A DNA stretch of 64,000 bases from Amycolatopsis mediterranei (lineage in GTDB: Bacteria > Actinomycetota > Actinomycetes > Mycobacteriales > Pseudonocardiaceae), in NCBI RefSeq assembly GCF_026017845.1, contig NZ_CP100416.1, positions 2,097,236-2,161,235 on the forward strand, read 5' to 3'. Positions 8,170 to 16,706 of this stretch are shown here, in pieces. The notes beneath the pieces are model-generated. The model saw only the letters and a list, made by a program, of their open reading frames with translations. It did no database searches and was not told the origin of the DNA. Position 1 is the first letter of the stretch. Every line of letters begins with the position of its first letter. A program made the translations under genes and the position numbers.

Positions 8170-9219
8170 TCACGCCAAGGCCATGCCTGGAACGCGAGCC
8201 CGGATCGCCGCCATGGTCGCCTCGTTCGAGACACCCTGCCAGTCGTACCTGGGCGTGTACGGCGCCGTAAGAGCGCGCACGTCCTCGTCGGTCAATTCGA
8301 CGTCCAGAGACGCAATCGCGTCGTCGATCTGCTGGACGGAACCGGCGCCGACCAGCGGAGCCGTGACGACCGGCTGCCGGTGCAGCCAGGCCAGGGCGAT
8401 GGCCGCGCGGCTCACGCCGTGGGCCGCCGCCACCTTTCCGACCGCCTCGACGATCGCGCGGTTCGACGCCTCTTCCGTCGGCGAATACAGCAGGTCCGCG
8501 TAAGCACCGTCGGTGCCGGAACGCGCCGTCGACTTCGCGTCGTCCCAGGCGCGGGCCAGCCGGCCGCGGGCCAGGGGGCTCCAGACGATCGTGCCGACGC
8601 CCTCGTCCAGGCACAGCGGGATCATCTCGCGTTCTTCCTCGCGGGCCAGCAGGTTGTAGTGGTCCTGCATGGACACGAACCGCGCCCAGCCGTGTTGCTT
8701 CTGCAGGTGCAGGGCCTTGGCGAACTCCCAGGCGAACATCGACGACGCACCCAGGTAGCGCACCTTGCCGGCCGTCACCAGGTGGCTGAGTGCTTCGAGA
8801 GTCTCCTCCAGCGGTGTCGCGTGGTCGTTGCGGTGGATCTGGTAGAGGTCGACGTAGTCGGTGCCGAGTCGCCGGAGGCTGTGGTCGATCTCGGCCATGA
8901 TCGCCTTGCGGGACAACCCTTTCCCGTTCGGGCCGGGGCGCATCGGGTGGCGCAGCTTGGTGGCGATCACCACGTCGTCGCGGTCGGCGAAGTCCTTGAG
9001 CGCGCGGCCGAGGATCTCCTCGCTGGACCCGTTCGAGTACATGTTCGCGGTGTCGAAGAAGTTGATGCCCGCCTCGAGCGCGTGCTTGATCAGCGGCCGG
9101 GCCTGTTCCTCGCCGAGGGACCAGACGGGGTGGCCGCGGTCGGGCTCGCCGTAGCTCATCGCGCCGATCGCGACGGGCGAGACGTCCAAGCCGGTGGCGC
9201 CGAGCTTCACGTAACGCAT
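8170..9219 (-). CDS. Aldo/keto reductase
   Basis: NADPH-dependent carbonyl reductase (349 aa) of the aldo/keto reductase superfamily, a cytosolic (beta/alpha)8 barrel. The catalytic tetrad is visible: Asp56 in FFDTANMY, Tyr61, Lys88 in ATKLRHP and His129 in YQIHRND. The C-terminal cofactor loop is represented by the segment around VVTAPLVGAGS. It belongs to the branch often annotated as YhdN/IolS or 'general stress protein 69'-like. It is transcribed divergently from a TetR gene, with two copies of a palindrome in the shared promoter, so it is very likely the target of that repressor and induced by the repressor's ligand. Confidence 0.9.
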   Translation of the reverse strand: MRYVKLGATGLDVSPVAIGAMSYGEPDRGHPVWSLGEEQARPLIKHALEAGINFFDTANMYSNGSSEEILGRALKDFADRDDVVIATKLRHPMRPGPNGKGLSRKAIMAEIDHSLRRLGTDYVDLYQIHRNDHATPLEETLEALSHLVTAGKVRYLGASSMFAWEFAKALHLQKQHGWARFVSMQDHYNLLAREEEREMIPLCLDEGVGTIVWSPLARGRLARAWDDAKSTARSGTDGAYADLLYSPTEEASNRAIVEAVGKVAAAHGVSRAAIALAWLHRQPVVTAPLVGAGSVQQIDDAIASLDVELTDEDVRALTAPYTPRYDWQGVSNEATMAAIRARVPGMALA

Positions 9220-9243
9220 GGGATTCTCCTGACGGGTAACTTA

Positions 9244-9257
9244 CGGAGGATTCTCCG
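9244..9257. promoter_or_regulatory. TetR operator copy 1
   Basis: CGGAGGATTCTCCG: 5-base arms CGGAG/CTCCG around GATT. Same core as the copy at 9276; the centres are 33 bp apart (three helical turns). It lies 25 bases upstream of the reductase start. Confidence 0.7.
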
Positions 9258-9275
9258 GATCTGACGACAAAACTA

Positions 9276-9291
9276 GCGGAGGATTCTCCGC
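9276..9291. promoter_or_regulatory. TetR operator copy 2
   Basis: GCGGAGGATTCTCCGC: perfect 6-base arms around GATT. It directly abuts an ATG at 9292, so it covers the promoter or leader of the regulator and suggests autoregulation. Confidence 0.75.
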
Positions 9292-9318
9292 ATGTCAAAG
9301 ATGAGGCATGATCGGGGC

Positions 9319-9894
9319 ATGACCGAGGGCACGTACGGCACCCAGCGCAAGGCCGCCGCGCGCAACCGGGTTGCGATCATCGAGGCTGCGCACGAGCTGT
9401 TCGCGCAGAACCCGCAGGTCCCGCTGAGCGAGGTCGCGAAGCGCGCCGGGGTCGGCGCCGGCACCCTCTACCGCCACTTCCCGACCCGCGAAGACCTCAT
9501 CCTCGGGGCGTATCAGCACGACATCGAACGCCTGACGACCACCGCCGACGAGGTGCTGGCCCGGCATTCGTCCGCGAAGGCCGCCTTCATCGAGTGGTTC
9601 GAGACGCTCTCGGCCTACATCCGCATCAAGCACGGCCTCGGGGACGCGCTGCACGGCGCGGCCGCCCAGGAGCTGATCAGCGCTTCGTGGGCGCCGACCA
9701 CCGCGGCGGTCAAGAAGCTCGTCGACGCCTGCGTGGCCGAGGGCACCATCGCGCCCGGGCACGACCCCGCCGACATCATCATGCTCATGAGTTTCCTGTG
9801 GCGGGTCGCGAACAACGAAGACGGCGCGGCTCAGGGACGCCGGTTGATCGCCGCCGTCTTCGAAGGCCTGCAGTCACCGCCCCGGTCGAGCTGA
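9319..9894 (+). CDS. TetR-family repressor of the adjacent reductase
   Basis: TetR/AcrR transcriptional repressor (191 aa from ATG 9319). The N-terminal helix-turn-helix is clear: VPLSEVAKRAGVGAGTLYRHFPTREDLI. The C-terminal domain resembles the SbtR-type ligand-binding domain. Two starts are possible. ATG 9292 begins immediately after an operator half and leaves no room for a ribosome site, so it would require a leaderless transcript. ATG 9319 puts the DNA-binding domain at the usual distance from the N-terminus and is preferred. It most likely binds the paired GATT-centred palindromes and controls itself and the divergent aldo/keto reductase. Confidence 0.85.
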   Translation: MTEGTYGTQRKAAARNRVAIIEAAHELFAQNPQVPLSEVAKRAGVGAGTLYRHFPTREDLILGAYQHDIERLTTTADEVLARHSSAKAAFIEWFETLSAYIRIKHGLGDALHGAAAQELISASWAPTTAAVKKLVDACVAEGTIAPGHDPADIIMLMSFLWRVANNEDGAAQGRRLIAAVFEGLQSPPRSS

Positions 9895-10005
9895 GCCGCG
9901 CGACGAAAGCGGCGGGGTCCCGGGGCGCGGGGCAGTAGCCCGCTGACCGGCACGCGCGCTGATCAGCGAAGATCGTGAAAAACTCACCCTCTTGACCGAT
10001 TCAAG

Positions 10006-10023
10006 GACAAGACAAGTCTTGTC
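10006..10023. promoter_or_regulatory. Perfect 8-2-8 dyad upstream of phosphatase operon
   Basis: Arms GACAAGAC and GTCTTGTC around AA. Not followed by a T-run and far from the upstream stop, so an operator is more likely than a terminator. The binding protein is not identifiable from sequence. Confidence 0.5.
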
Positions 10024-10054
10024 AGCCGGATCACCTCCTCGTTAAGGTCCGATT

Positions 10055-10075
10055 AGTTAGGAAACTTTCCTAACT
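10055..10075. promoter_or_regulatory. Perfect 10-1-10 palindrome upstream of phosphatase operon
   Basis: Arms AGTTAGGAAA and TTTCCTAACT around a single C, 65 bases before the GTG start. It is strikingly AT-rich for this genome. The symmetry and size are typical of repressor operators for secreted hydrolase genes; the regulator is not encoded next to it. Confidence 0.65.
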
Positions 10076-10140
10076 GTTTGACCTCCGTTAACCCGACGCC
10101 GCAGCCCGCCAGCCACCGCCAGGCCCGTAAGGAGCGCGAC

Positions 10141-11739
10141 GTGCCGTCCACCCGACTACGTCCCTTAGCCCGACTCACCCCGGTGCTCGCCGCCGTGGTG
10201 CTGTTGCCGTCCGCGATCGCCGCGGCCGCCACCACCCAGGCCGCCGATGTCCTGCTGTCGCAGGGAAAGCCCGTGGCCACCTCGACGACCGAAAGCTCGT
10301 CGTACACCGGTGCCAAAGCCGTCGACGGCAGCACCACCACCCGCTGGGCCAGCGCCGAAGGCGCCGACCCGCAGTGGCTGCGGATCGACCTCGGCCAGTC
10401 CGCGAGCATCCACCGCGTCGTCCTGAACTGGGAAGCCGCCTACGCCAAGAAGTACCGCATCGAGGTCTCCGACGACGGCACGTCGTTCACCACGGCCGCC
10501 ACCGTCGACACCGGGGACGGCAAGATCGACGACCTCGGCGGCCTGACCGCCCGCGGCCGCTTCGTGCGCTTCGTCGGCCTCACCCGCGCCACGAGCTACG
10601 GCTACTCCTTCTGGGAGATGCAGGTCTTCGGCACCAACGACTCTTCCGGCGACACGCAGGCCCCGACCACCCCGGCCGGCCTCACCGCCGGCACGGCGAC
10701 CGCCACGAGCGTCCCCCTGAGCTGGGGTGCCGCCACCGACAACGTCGGCGTCACCGGCTACGACGTCCTCCGCAACGGCACGGCCGTCGCCACCAGCGCG
10801 ACGACGTCCTACACCGACACCGGGCTCACCCCGAACACGAGCTACACCTACGCGGTCCGCGCGCGCGACACCGCGGGGAACACCTCACCCGCAAGTACGC
10901 CGATCACGGTCACGACCGCGGCCGGGAGCGCGGGATTCGTCCTCGCCGCGGCCGGTGACATCGCCGAAAAGTGCACCGCGAGCAGCTCAAGCTGCGTCCA
11001 CCCCAAGACCGCGAAGCTCGTCGAGAACCTCAACCCCGCGGCCGTGATCACCATGGGCGACAACCAGTACGACGAGCCCACCCTGTCGGACTTCAAGAAC
11101 TACTACGACAAGACCTGGGGCAAGTTCAAGAACATCACCCACCCGAGCCCGGGCAACCACGAGTCCTACTCGCAGTTCACCGGCTACGACCAGTACTTCG
11201 GCGCCATCGCCAAGCCGCAGGGCCAGCGCTACTACAGCTGGGAAATGGGCAACTGGCACTTCATCGCCCTCGACTCCAACGACTTCGTCACCCATGACGA
11301 ATTCGCCGAGCCGCCCCAGATCACCTGGCTCAAGCAGGATCTTGCCAACAACACGAAGGGCTGCGTCGCCGCGTACTACCACCACCCGCGGTGGAGCTCC
11401 GGTGACCACGGTGACAACAAGGACAGCATCGAGCTGTGGAACTTGATGGTGGCCGACAAGGTCGACCTCGTCCTCAACGGGCACGACCACGACTACGAGC
11501 GGTTCGTGCCGCAGAACGCCGACGGCAAGGCCGACGCGAACGGCCCGGTCGAGATCGTCGGCGGCAGCGGGGGCGCCGACCTCTACGACCTGAGCCCGGC
11601 GCACCCGACGACCGCCAAGCTGCTGAAGACCTTCGGCGTCCTGAAGCTGTCGATGACGGACACCTCGTTCCAGACGCAGCTCATCGGCGTCGACGGCAAG
11701 GTCCTCGACAGCAGCCCGGCCTACACCTGCCACCGGTAG
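10141..11739 (+). CDS. Secreted discoidin/FN3/metallophosphatase
   Basis: Exported phosphoesterase (532 aa). Residues about 1-37 form a signal peptide (basic start, hydrophobic run, AAAATTQA). Residues about 40-175 form an F5/8 type C (discoidin) carbohydrate-binding domain (DGSTTTRWAS, QWLRIDLGQ, FWEMQVFG). A fibronectin type III domain follows (PAGLTAGTATATSVPLSW), then a calcineurin-like phosphoesterase domain with metal ligands in GDIAEKC, MGDNQYD, PGNHE, YYHHPRW and GHDHDYE. The start GTG 10141 is fixed by AAGGAG at 10129-10134; a longer in-frame reading to 10078 lacks such a site. First gene of a three-gene operon; substrate unknown, probably phosphate esters on surface or environmental glycans. 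Confidence 0.9.
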   Translation: MPSTRLRPLARLTPVLAAVVLLPSAIAAAATTQAADVLLSQGKPVATSTTESSSYTGAKAVDGSTTTRWASAEGADPQWLRIDLGQSASIHRVVLNWEAAYAKKYRIEVSDDGTSFTTAATVDTGDGKIDDLGGLTARGRFVRFVGLTRATSYGYSFWEMQVFGTNDSSGDTQAPTTPAGLTAGTATATSVPLSWGAATDNVGVTGYDVLRNGTAVATSATTSYTDTGLTPNTSYTYAVRARDTAGNTSPASTPITVTTAAGSAGFVLAAAGDIAEKCTASSSSCVHPKTAKLVENLNPAAVITMGDNQYDEPTLSDFKNYYDKTWGKFKNITHPSPGNHESYSQFTGYDQYFGAIAKPQGQRYYSWEMGNWHFIALDSNDFVTHDEFAEPPQITWLKQDLANNTKGCVAAYYHHPRWSSGDHGDNKDSIELWNLMVADKVDLVLNGHDHDYERFVPQNADGKADANGPVEIVGGSGGADLYDLSPAHPTTAKLLKTFGVLKLSMTDTSFQTQLIGVDGKVLDSSPAYTCHR

Positions 11740-11747
11740 GCGCGGGC

Positions 11748-12980
11748 ATGTACATCGCGGCAAGCCGTACCTCGGACCTGGCCTCCGGAACCGACCGCAA
11801 ACCGGCGCTCAAGCGGGTGTCCGCCAACGTGGTGGCGCTGGGGATGGTCAGCCTGGTCACCGACGTCTCGTCGGAGATGGTCACCGCCGTCCTCCCGCTC
11901 TACCTGGTGCTCGGCCTCGGCCTGAACCCCCTGCAGTTCGGGCTGCTCGACGGGCTCTACGCGGGCGCCACCGCGCTCGTGCGGGTGCTCGGCGGGCACC
12001 TCGCCGACCGGTGGCGGCGGCTCAAAGCCGTCGCCGGGTTCGGGTACGGCTTGTCCGCGGTGGGCAAGCTCGGCCTGGTCGCGGCCGGTTCATCGGTCGC
12101 GGCCATCGGCCTGGTCCTCGCCGCCGACCGCACCGGCAAAGGGCTGCGCACCGGCCCCCGCGACGCGCTGATCTCGCTCAGCAGCGAGCCGGCGAGCCTC
12201 GGCCGGTCGTTCGGGGTGCACCGGGCGATGGACACCGTCGGCGCGTTCCTCGGCCCGCTGGTGGCGATGGCGGTGCTCGCCGTGAGCCTCGGCAGCTACT
12301 CGAGCGTGTTCGTCACCAGCTTCTGCATCGCGGCCATCGCCGTGCTGCTGCTGGCCCTGTTCGTGCGCGAGCGGCCCGGCAGCGTCGATCGCGCGGCGGT
12401 GTCCGCCCGAGCCGCGCTCGGTCTCCTCCGGCAGCAGGACTTCCGGCGGGTGACGCTCTGGGCAGCGCTGCTGGGCCTGGTGACGGTCGGCGACTCGTTC
12501 GTCTACCTCGTCCTGCAGCGGCGCTGGGAGATCGCGGCGACGTACTTCCCGCTGCTGCCACTGGGCACCGCCGGGGTCTACCTGCTGCTGGCCGTGCCGC
12601 TCGGCAAGCTCGCCGACCGCGCCGGCCGCTGGCCGGTCTTCCTCGGCGGGCACGCGGCACTGTGCCTGGCCCTGGTGCTGCTCTGCGGCCCGCAGGCGGG
12701 GCTCTGGCTCGCCGTCGTCGCGCTCGGCCTGCACGGGGTGTTCTACGCGGCCACCGACGGCGTCCTGATGGCCGCCGCCGGCCCGCTCATCCCGGCCGAC
12801 CTGCGCGCCACCGGGCTGGCCGTGGTGCAGACGGGCCAGGCCGTGGCCCGGATGTGCTCCTCCGTCCTCTTCGGACTGGCGTGGACCCTGTGGGACCTGC
12901 GGCCCGCGGTGCTCGTCGCCGCGGTCTGCCTGGCCGCCGTCGCCCTCGCCGCCGCCTTCGCGAAACCGGTGCGCCCGTGA
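11748..12980 (+). CDS. MFS transporter
   Basis: Major facilitator superfamily permease (410 aa) with about 12 hydrophobic segments. The cytoplasmic loop after helix 2 reads GGHLADRWRRLK, an A-motif variant. A second conserved loop carries DRTGKGLRTGPRDALI, found in a branch of uncharacterised actinobacterial MFS proteins. It starts 8 bases after the secreted phosphatase stop, and its own stop overlaps the GTG of the next gene, so the three are co-transcribed. The context suggests uptake of a product released by the phosphatase, or export of a linked compound. Direction and substrate cannot be read from the sequence. Confidence 0.87.
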   Translation: MYIAASRTSDLASGTDRKPALKRVSANVVALGMVSLVTDVSSEMVTAVLPLYLVLGLGLNPLQFGLLDGLYAGATALVRVLGGHLADRWRRLKAVAGFGYGLSAVGKLGLVAAGSSVAAIGLVLAADRTGKGLRTGPRDALISLSSEPASLGRSFGVHRAMDTVGAFLGPLVAMAVLAVSLGSYSSVFVTSFCIAAIAVLLLALFVRERPGSVDRAAVSARAALGLLRQQDFRRVTLWAALLGLVTVGDSFVYLVLQRRWEIAATYFPLLPLGTAGVYLLLAVPLGKLADRAGRWPVFLGGHAALCLALVLLCGPQAGLWLAVVALGLHGVFYAATDGVLMAAAGPLIPADLRATGLAVVQTGQAVARMCSSVLFGLAWTLWDLRPAVLVAAVCLAAVALAAAFAKPVRP

Positions 12981-13930
12981 AGAAACTCGTCCTCGCCCTC
13001 ACCGGCACGGCCCTCCTGCTCGCCGCGGCCGTCACGTACACCCTCAGCGCGCGGCACGGCACCGCGGCCGCCGAACCCGCCGCCGCGGTGACCCTGGCGT
13101 CCGGGCAACTGCTGTTCCGCGACACCGCCACCGGTCGCGTCGGCGCCGTCCCGCTCGACGAAACAACGGCGAAACCGCAGCTCAGCGGCCTGAAGTGCGA
13201 CCGGTTCGCGGTGGCGAAGCAGACGGCGGTGTGCCTGGCGGCCCGGCCCGGGACGCTCCCGGCGATCACCGACGTCCTCGTCCTCGACGACCACCTCGCC
13301 GTCCGCCACACCGAAACCGTCCCCGGCACGCCGAGCCGCGCGCGCGTCTCACCGGACGGCAAGCGCGTCGACTGGACGCTGTTCGTCACCGGCGATTCCT
13401 ACGCGCAGACCGGCTTCTCGACCCGCGCCGGGCTCTACGAGGTCGACACCGGACGGCTGGTCAAAACGATCGAGGAGCTGCCGGTGTTCGTCGGCGACAA
13501 CCGTTACTTCGCGGCCGACGTCAACTATTGGGGCATCACCTTCGCCGCCGACGGAAACCGCTTCTACGCCACCCTCGGCAGCAAGGGCAAGACGTACCTC
13601 GTCGAAGCCGACTACCGGCGTTACCGCGGGAAAACCCTGCGCGAGAACGTCGAATGCCCTTCACTGTCCCCGGACGGCAAGCGGATCGCGTTCAAGAAGA
13701 AGGTCGGCGACGGCGGCTGGCGGCTGTTCGTCCTCGACCTCGCGAGCATGCGGGAGACCGAGCTCGCCGAGACCCGCAGCGTCGACGACCAGGCGCTCTG
13801 GCAGGACGACCGCACGATCCTCTACGGGCGCGAGAACGCAGTCTGGGCGGTTCCGTCGAACGGCTCCGGAGCGCCGCGGCGCCTGATAGACGGCGCCGCG
13901 TCGCCGGCCGTCACTCAGGACCCGAGGTAG
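12977..13930 (+). CDS. Membrane-anchored TolB-like beta-propeller protein
   Basis: Protein of 317 aa with an N-terminal hydrophobic segment (KKLVLALTGTALLLAAAVTYTL) acting as signal or anchor, so the body is extracytoplasmic. Two PD40-type blades are recognisable from SPDGKRVDWTLF and SPDGKRIAFKKK. The rest has the strand-rich spacing of a propeller but is too diverged to name blades. GTG 12977 overlaps the MFS stop (GTGA). It could be a lipid-less periplasmic-face partner of the transporter or phosphatase; no enzymatic motif is seen. Its 3' end overlaps the convergent iolD by 16 bases. Confidence 0.75.
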   Translation: MKKLVLALTGTALLLAAAVTYTLSARHGTAAAEPAAAVTLASGQLLFRDTATGRVGAVPLDETTAKPQLSGLKCDRFAVAKQTAVCLAARPGTLPAITDVLVLDDHLAVRHTETVPGTPSRARVSPDGKRVDWTLFVTGDSYAQTGFSTRAGLYEVDTGRLVKTIEELPVFVGDNRYFAADVNYWGITFAADGNRFYATLGSKGKTYLVEADYRRYRGKTLRENVECPSLSPDGKRIAFKKKVGDGGWRLFVLDLASMRETELAETRSVDDQALWQDDRTILYGRENAVWAVPSNGSGAPRRLIDGAASPAVTQDPR

Positions 13931-15819
13931 CGCACCTGCCCGCCCTTCCCACGCTCGTACTCGTCCCGCCCGGCCAAGTGCTCGGGCACGCCGACCTCCC
14001 ACCAAGCCCCGGCTTCGGTCCAGCTCGACGGCTGCGTCTTCACCACGACCACCGCCGGACGCTGCTCCGACAAGGCCGCTTCGCGCGCCTGGGCGTACGC
14101 TGCCCGAAGGGAGTCCACATCGGACGCCGTGAACACCACGCACCCCAGTGACTCGGCATGGCGAGCGAAGTCGACTCGCGGCGGCGAAACGTGCGAAGTC
14201 GTGCAGTCGGCGTAGAAGTTGTTGAACGGCTTTCCGCCCTGACCTTCCTGCAGCCGCGCGATCACCGCGTACCCGTCGTTGTCGCAGACCACGGCGACGA
14301 ACGGGTGGCCGGCGAACGCGGCCGAGAACAGCTCCGAGTTCAGCATCAGGTACGAGCCGTCACCCAGCAGGGTCGTCACCAGGCCCGGGTGGGCGATCGC
14401 CGCACCCCACGCGCCCGACAGCTCGTAGCCCATGCAGGAGAACCCGTATTCGACGTCCATCGAGACCGAGCCGGACCCGCGCCAGCCGCCGATGAGCTCG
14501 CCGGGCAGCCCGCCCGACGCCGTCATGACGTAGTCGTCGGCCGCCGAAAGGTCGTTGACCACCCCGACGACCTGCGCGTACGACGGCAGCTCACCCGAAG
14601 GAGAGCGCAGCGAGTCGATGTGCGCGTCCCAGGAAGCCCGTTCGGCCGCGGCCCGTGACGTCCACGATGGGTCCACCCGCCAGCTCTCCAGCTGGGCGGC
14701 GAGGTCCGTCAGGCCCGCGTCGGCGTCCCCGACGACCGACAGCGCGCCGCGCTTCACCGCGTCGAACCGGGCCGCGTTGAGCGACACCAGCCGGACGTCG
14801 GGGGAGAAGACCGTCCAGGACGCCGTCGTGAAGTCCTGCAGCCGCGTCCCCACCGCGAGCACGACGTCGGCCGAAGCCGCGACGACGTTCGCCGACGTCG
14901 AGCCGGTGATGCCCAGCGGACCCGCGTGCAGCGGATGCCCGTGCGGCACCAGCGTCCGGCCCGCCGTGGTCTCCACGAGCGGGATCCCGTGCCGCTCGGC
15001 GAAGTCGAGCGCGCGCTGCCCCGCGCCGGAGTACCGGACGCCCCCGCCGAGCACCAGCAGCGGGCGGCGGGCGGCACGCAGGACCCCGGCCGCCTCGGTG
15101 ACCGAACGGCGGTCCGGGCGCGGGCGCGGCGGCCGGTGCGTCACCGGCTCGAACAGCGCGTCGGGGAAGTCGTACGTTTCGGCCTGGACGTCCTGCGGCA
15201 GCGCGAGGGTCACCGGCCCGGCGTCGGCCGGGTCCGTGAGCACCCGCGCGACCTGCGGCAACGTCGAGATCAGCTGCTCGGGCCTGCTGATCCGGTCGAA
15301 GTAGCGCGAGACCGCGCGGAAGGCGTCGTTCACCGTGGCGGTCGCGTCGCCGAACGGCTCGATCTGCTGCAGCACCGGGTCCGGCGCCCGGTTGGTGAAC
15401 GTGTCGCCCGGCAGCAGCAGCACCGGCAGCCGGTTCGCGTGGGCGACGCCCGCCGCGGTCACCATGTTCAGCGCGCCCGGCCCGATCGACGACGTCACGA
15501 CGCCGACCTGCCGCCGGTGCGTGGCCTTCGCGTACCCGACCGCCGCGAGCGCCATGCCCTGTTCGGTGTGCCCGCGCCAGACCGGGATGTCTCCGCGGTG
15601 CTCCTCCAGCGCGGTGCCGAGGCCGAGGACGTTGCCGTGCCCGAAGATCGCGAACACGCCGGGGAACAGCGGGACTTCCGCGCCGTCGAGGGTTTCCGAA
15701 TGCTGGGCGAGGAGCCAGCGGACCAGCGCTTGAGCCGTCGTCAGCTGCTGTGTTTTGCGGGGGCCCGGCCCCCGCACCCCGGCCGGGGGCTCTGCCCCCG
15801 GACCCCTGAAGTTGTTCAC
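13915..15819 (-). CDS. iolD: IolD: trihydroxycyclohexane-1,2-dione acylhydrolase
   Basis: Thiamine-diphosphate enzyme of inositol catabolism that opens the ring of 3D-(3,5/4)-trihydroxycyclohexane-1,2-dione to 5-deoxy-glucuronate. Visible are the ThDP glutamate in GHTEQGMALA near the N-terminus and the ThDP/Mg motif GDGSYLMLN...NDGYAV in the C-terminal third. The length (634 aa from GTG 15819) is normal for the family. The GTG overlaps the iolB stop, but the first ~25 codons are read from a REP-like GC palindrome (15763-15807). Family members usually start only a few residues before the LTxAQALVRW segment. The annotated start may therefore be recruited or secondary; another in-frame GTG lies inside the element. 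Confidence 0.9.
   Translation of the reverse strand: MNNFRGPGAEPPAGVRGPGPRKTQQLTTAQALVRWLLAQHSETLDGAEVPLFPGVFAIFGHGNVLGLGTALEEHRGDIPVWRGHTEQGMALAAVGYAKATHRRQVGVVTSSIGPGALNMVTAAGVAHANRLPVLLLPGDTFTNRAPDPVLQQIEPFGDATATVNDAFRAVSRYFDRISRPEQLISTLPQVARVLTDPADAGPVTLALPQDVQAETYDFPDALFEPVTHRPPRPRPDRRSVTEAAGVLRAARRPLLVLGGGVRYSGAGQRALDFAERHGIPLVETTAGRTLVPHGHPLHAGPLGITGSTSANVVAASADVVLAVGTRLQDFTTASWTVFSPDVRLVSLNAARFDAVKRGALSVVGDADAGLTDLAAQLESWRVDPSWTSRAAAERASWDAHIDSLRSPSGELPSYAQVVGVVNDLSAADDYVMTASGGLPGELIGGWRGSGSVSMDVEYGFSCMGYELSGAWGAAIAHPGLVTTLLGDGSYLMLNSELFSAAFAGHPFVAVVCDNDGYAVIARLQEGQGGKPFNNFYADCTTSHVSPPRVDFARHAESLGCVVFTASDVDSLRAAYAQAREAALSEQRPAVVVVKTQPSSWTEAGAWWEVGVPEHLAGRDEYERGKGGQVRYLGS
15763..15807. 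repeat. REP-like GC palindrome at the 5' end of iolD
   Basis: Two nested GC hairpins. Read on the minus strand the element begins GGGGTCCGGGGGCAGAGCCC and continues into a second C/G palindrome. The same word order recurs on the plus strand at 44873-44915 in front of anmK. It looks like a dispersed intergenic repeat that now forms the start of the iolD coding region. Confidence 0.65.
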
Positions 15820-16706
15820 TGAACAAGCCCTTCGTGACTCGTGACGGGGCACCGCGGGTCGAGGTCCTGCGCCGCCCACGTGTCGCGGACCCAGCTGTGC
15901 GCGGGGTCGTCGCAGAACGCCATGGACCGCTCTTCGGCCGGTCCGGCCAGGACGTTCAGGTAGTACATCGGGTAGCCCGGCGCGGCCACGCACGGCCCGT
16001 GGTAGCCGCGCGGGATGAGGAAGACGTCGTGGTCGCGCACGGCGACGTCCTCGTCCAGCTCGCCGTCGGCGGTGTACGTCCGGTGCAGGCCGAAGCCTTC
16101 GCGGGACGGCGTGACGCCGTCGCGGCCGGCGATGCGGAAGTAGTAGATCTCCTCGTTGACGACCTCGCACTCGGTCGCTTCGTCGTGCTTGTGCGGCGGG
16201 TACGACGACCAGTTGCCACCCGGCGTGATCAGCTCGCACGCGTTGAGCTTGTCGGCGTGGTCCCACACCCCGGGCACGCCGAAGTTGGTCACCTGCCGCG
16301 TGGCCTGCCCGGCGCCGCGGACCTCCACCGGCACGTCTTCGGCCGGGCCGTACTTCGCGTCGAGACGGCGGGTGCAGCGCGCCATCGGCAGCGCGACCTC
16401 GAGACCGTCCGTTGTCGACAACTCGACTTCGGCCTCCCGCGGCACGTACGCGAAGTCCGTCACGCGCGTGAAGACCGAGTCGCGGCCGCGGAGCTCGAAG
16501 ACCTGCCCGTCCACCCGGACGGTCGCGGAACCGGAAAGGGGCAGCACGAAGGCCTCGAACTCGCCGGTGTGCAGGATCCGCACTTCGCCGGGGGCCAGCG
16601 AGAGCACCCGCAGCCCGGAGTACCGCCACCCCGCGGTGTCCGGGGTCAGCCGGACTGGGTCGGCGTCGTCGGACAGTGTCCCGAGTGGACGGTGCAGCTT
16701 GCTCAC
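15816..16706 (-). CDS. iolB: IolB: 5-deoxy-glucuronate isomerase
   Basis: Isomerises 5-deoxy-D-glucuronate to 5-dehydro-2-deoxy-D-gluconate, the step after IolD. The 296-aa bicupin protein has the metal-binding cluster PPHKHDE near residue 175 and a second cupin signature around IPRGYHGPCVAAPGY. Length and N-terminus (LHRPLGTLS...) are typical. Its stop overlaps the iolD start by two bases, and its ATG overlaps the end of the aldolase-like gene, so it sits in the middle of the tightly packed iol operon. Confidence 0.93.
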   Translation of the reverse strand: MSKLHRPLGTLSDDADPVRLTPDTAGWRYSGLRVLSLAPGEVRILHTGEFEAFVLPLSGSATVRVDGQVFELRGRDSVFTRVTDFAYVPREAEVELSTTDGLEVALPMARCTRRLDAKYGPAEDVPVEVRGAGQATRQVTNFGVPGVWDHADKLNACELITPGGNWSSYPPHKHDEATECEVVNEEIYYFRIAGRDGVTPSREGFGLHRTYTADGELDEDVAVRDHDVFLIPRGYHGPCVAAPGYPMYYLNVLAGPAEERSMAFCDDPAHSWVRDTWAAQDLDPRCPVTSHEGLVQ

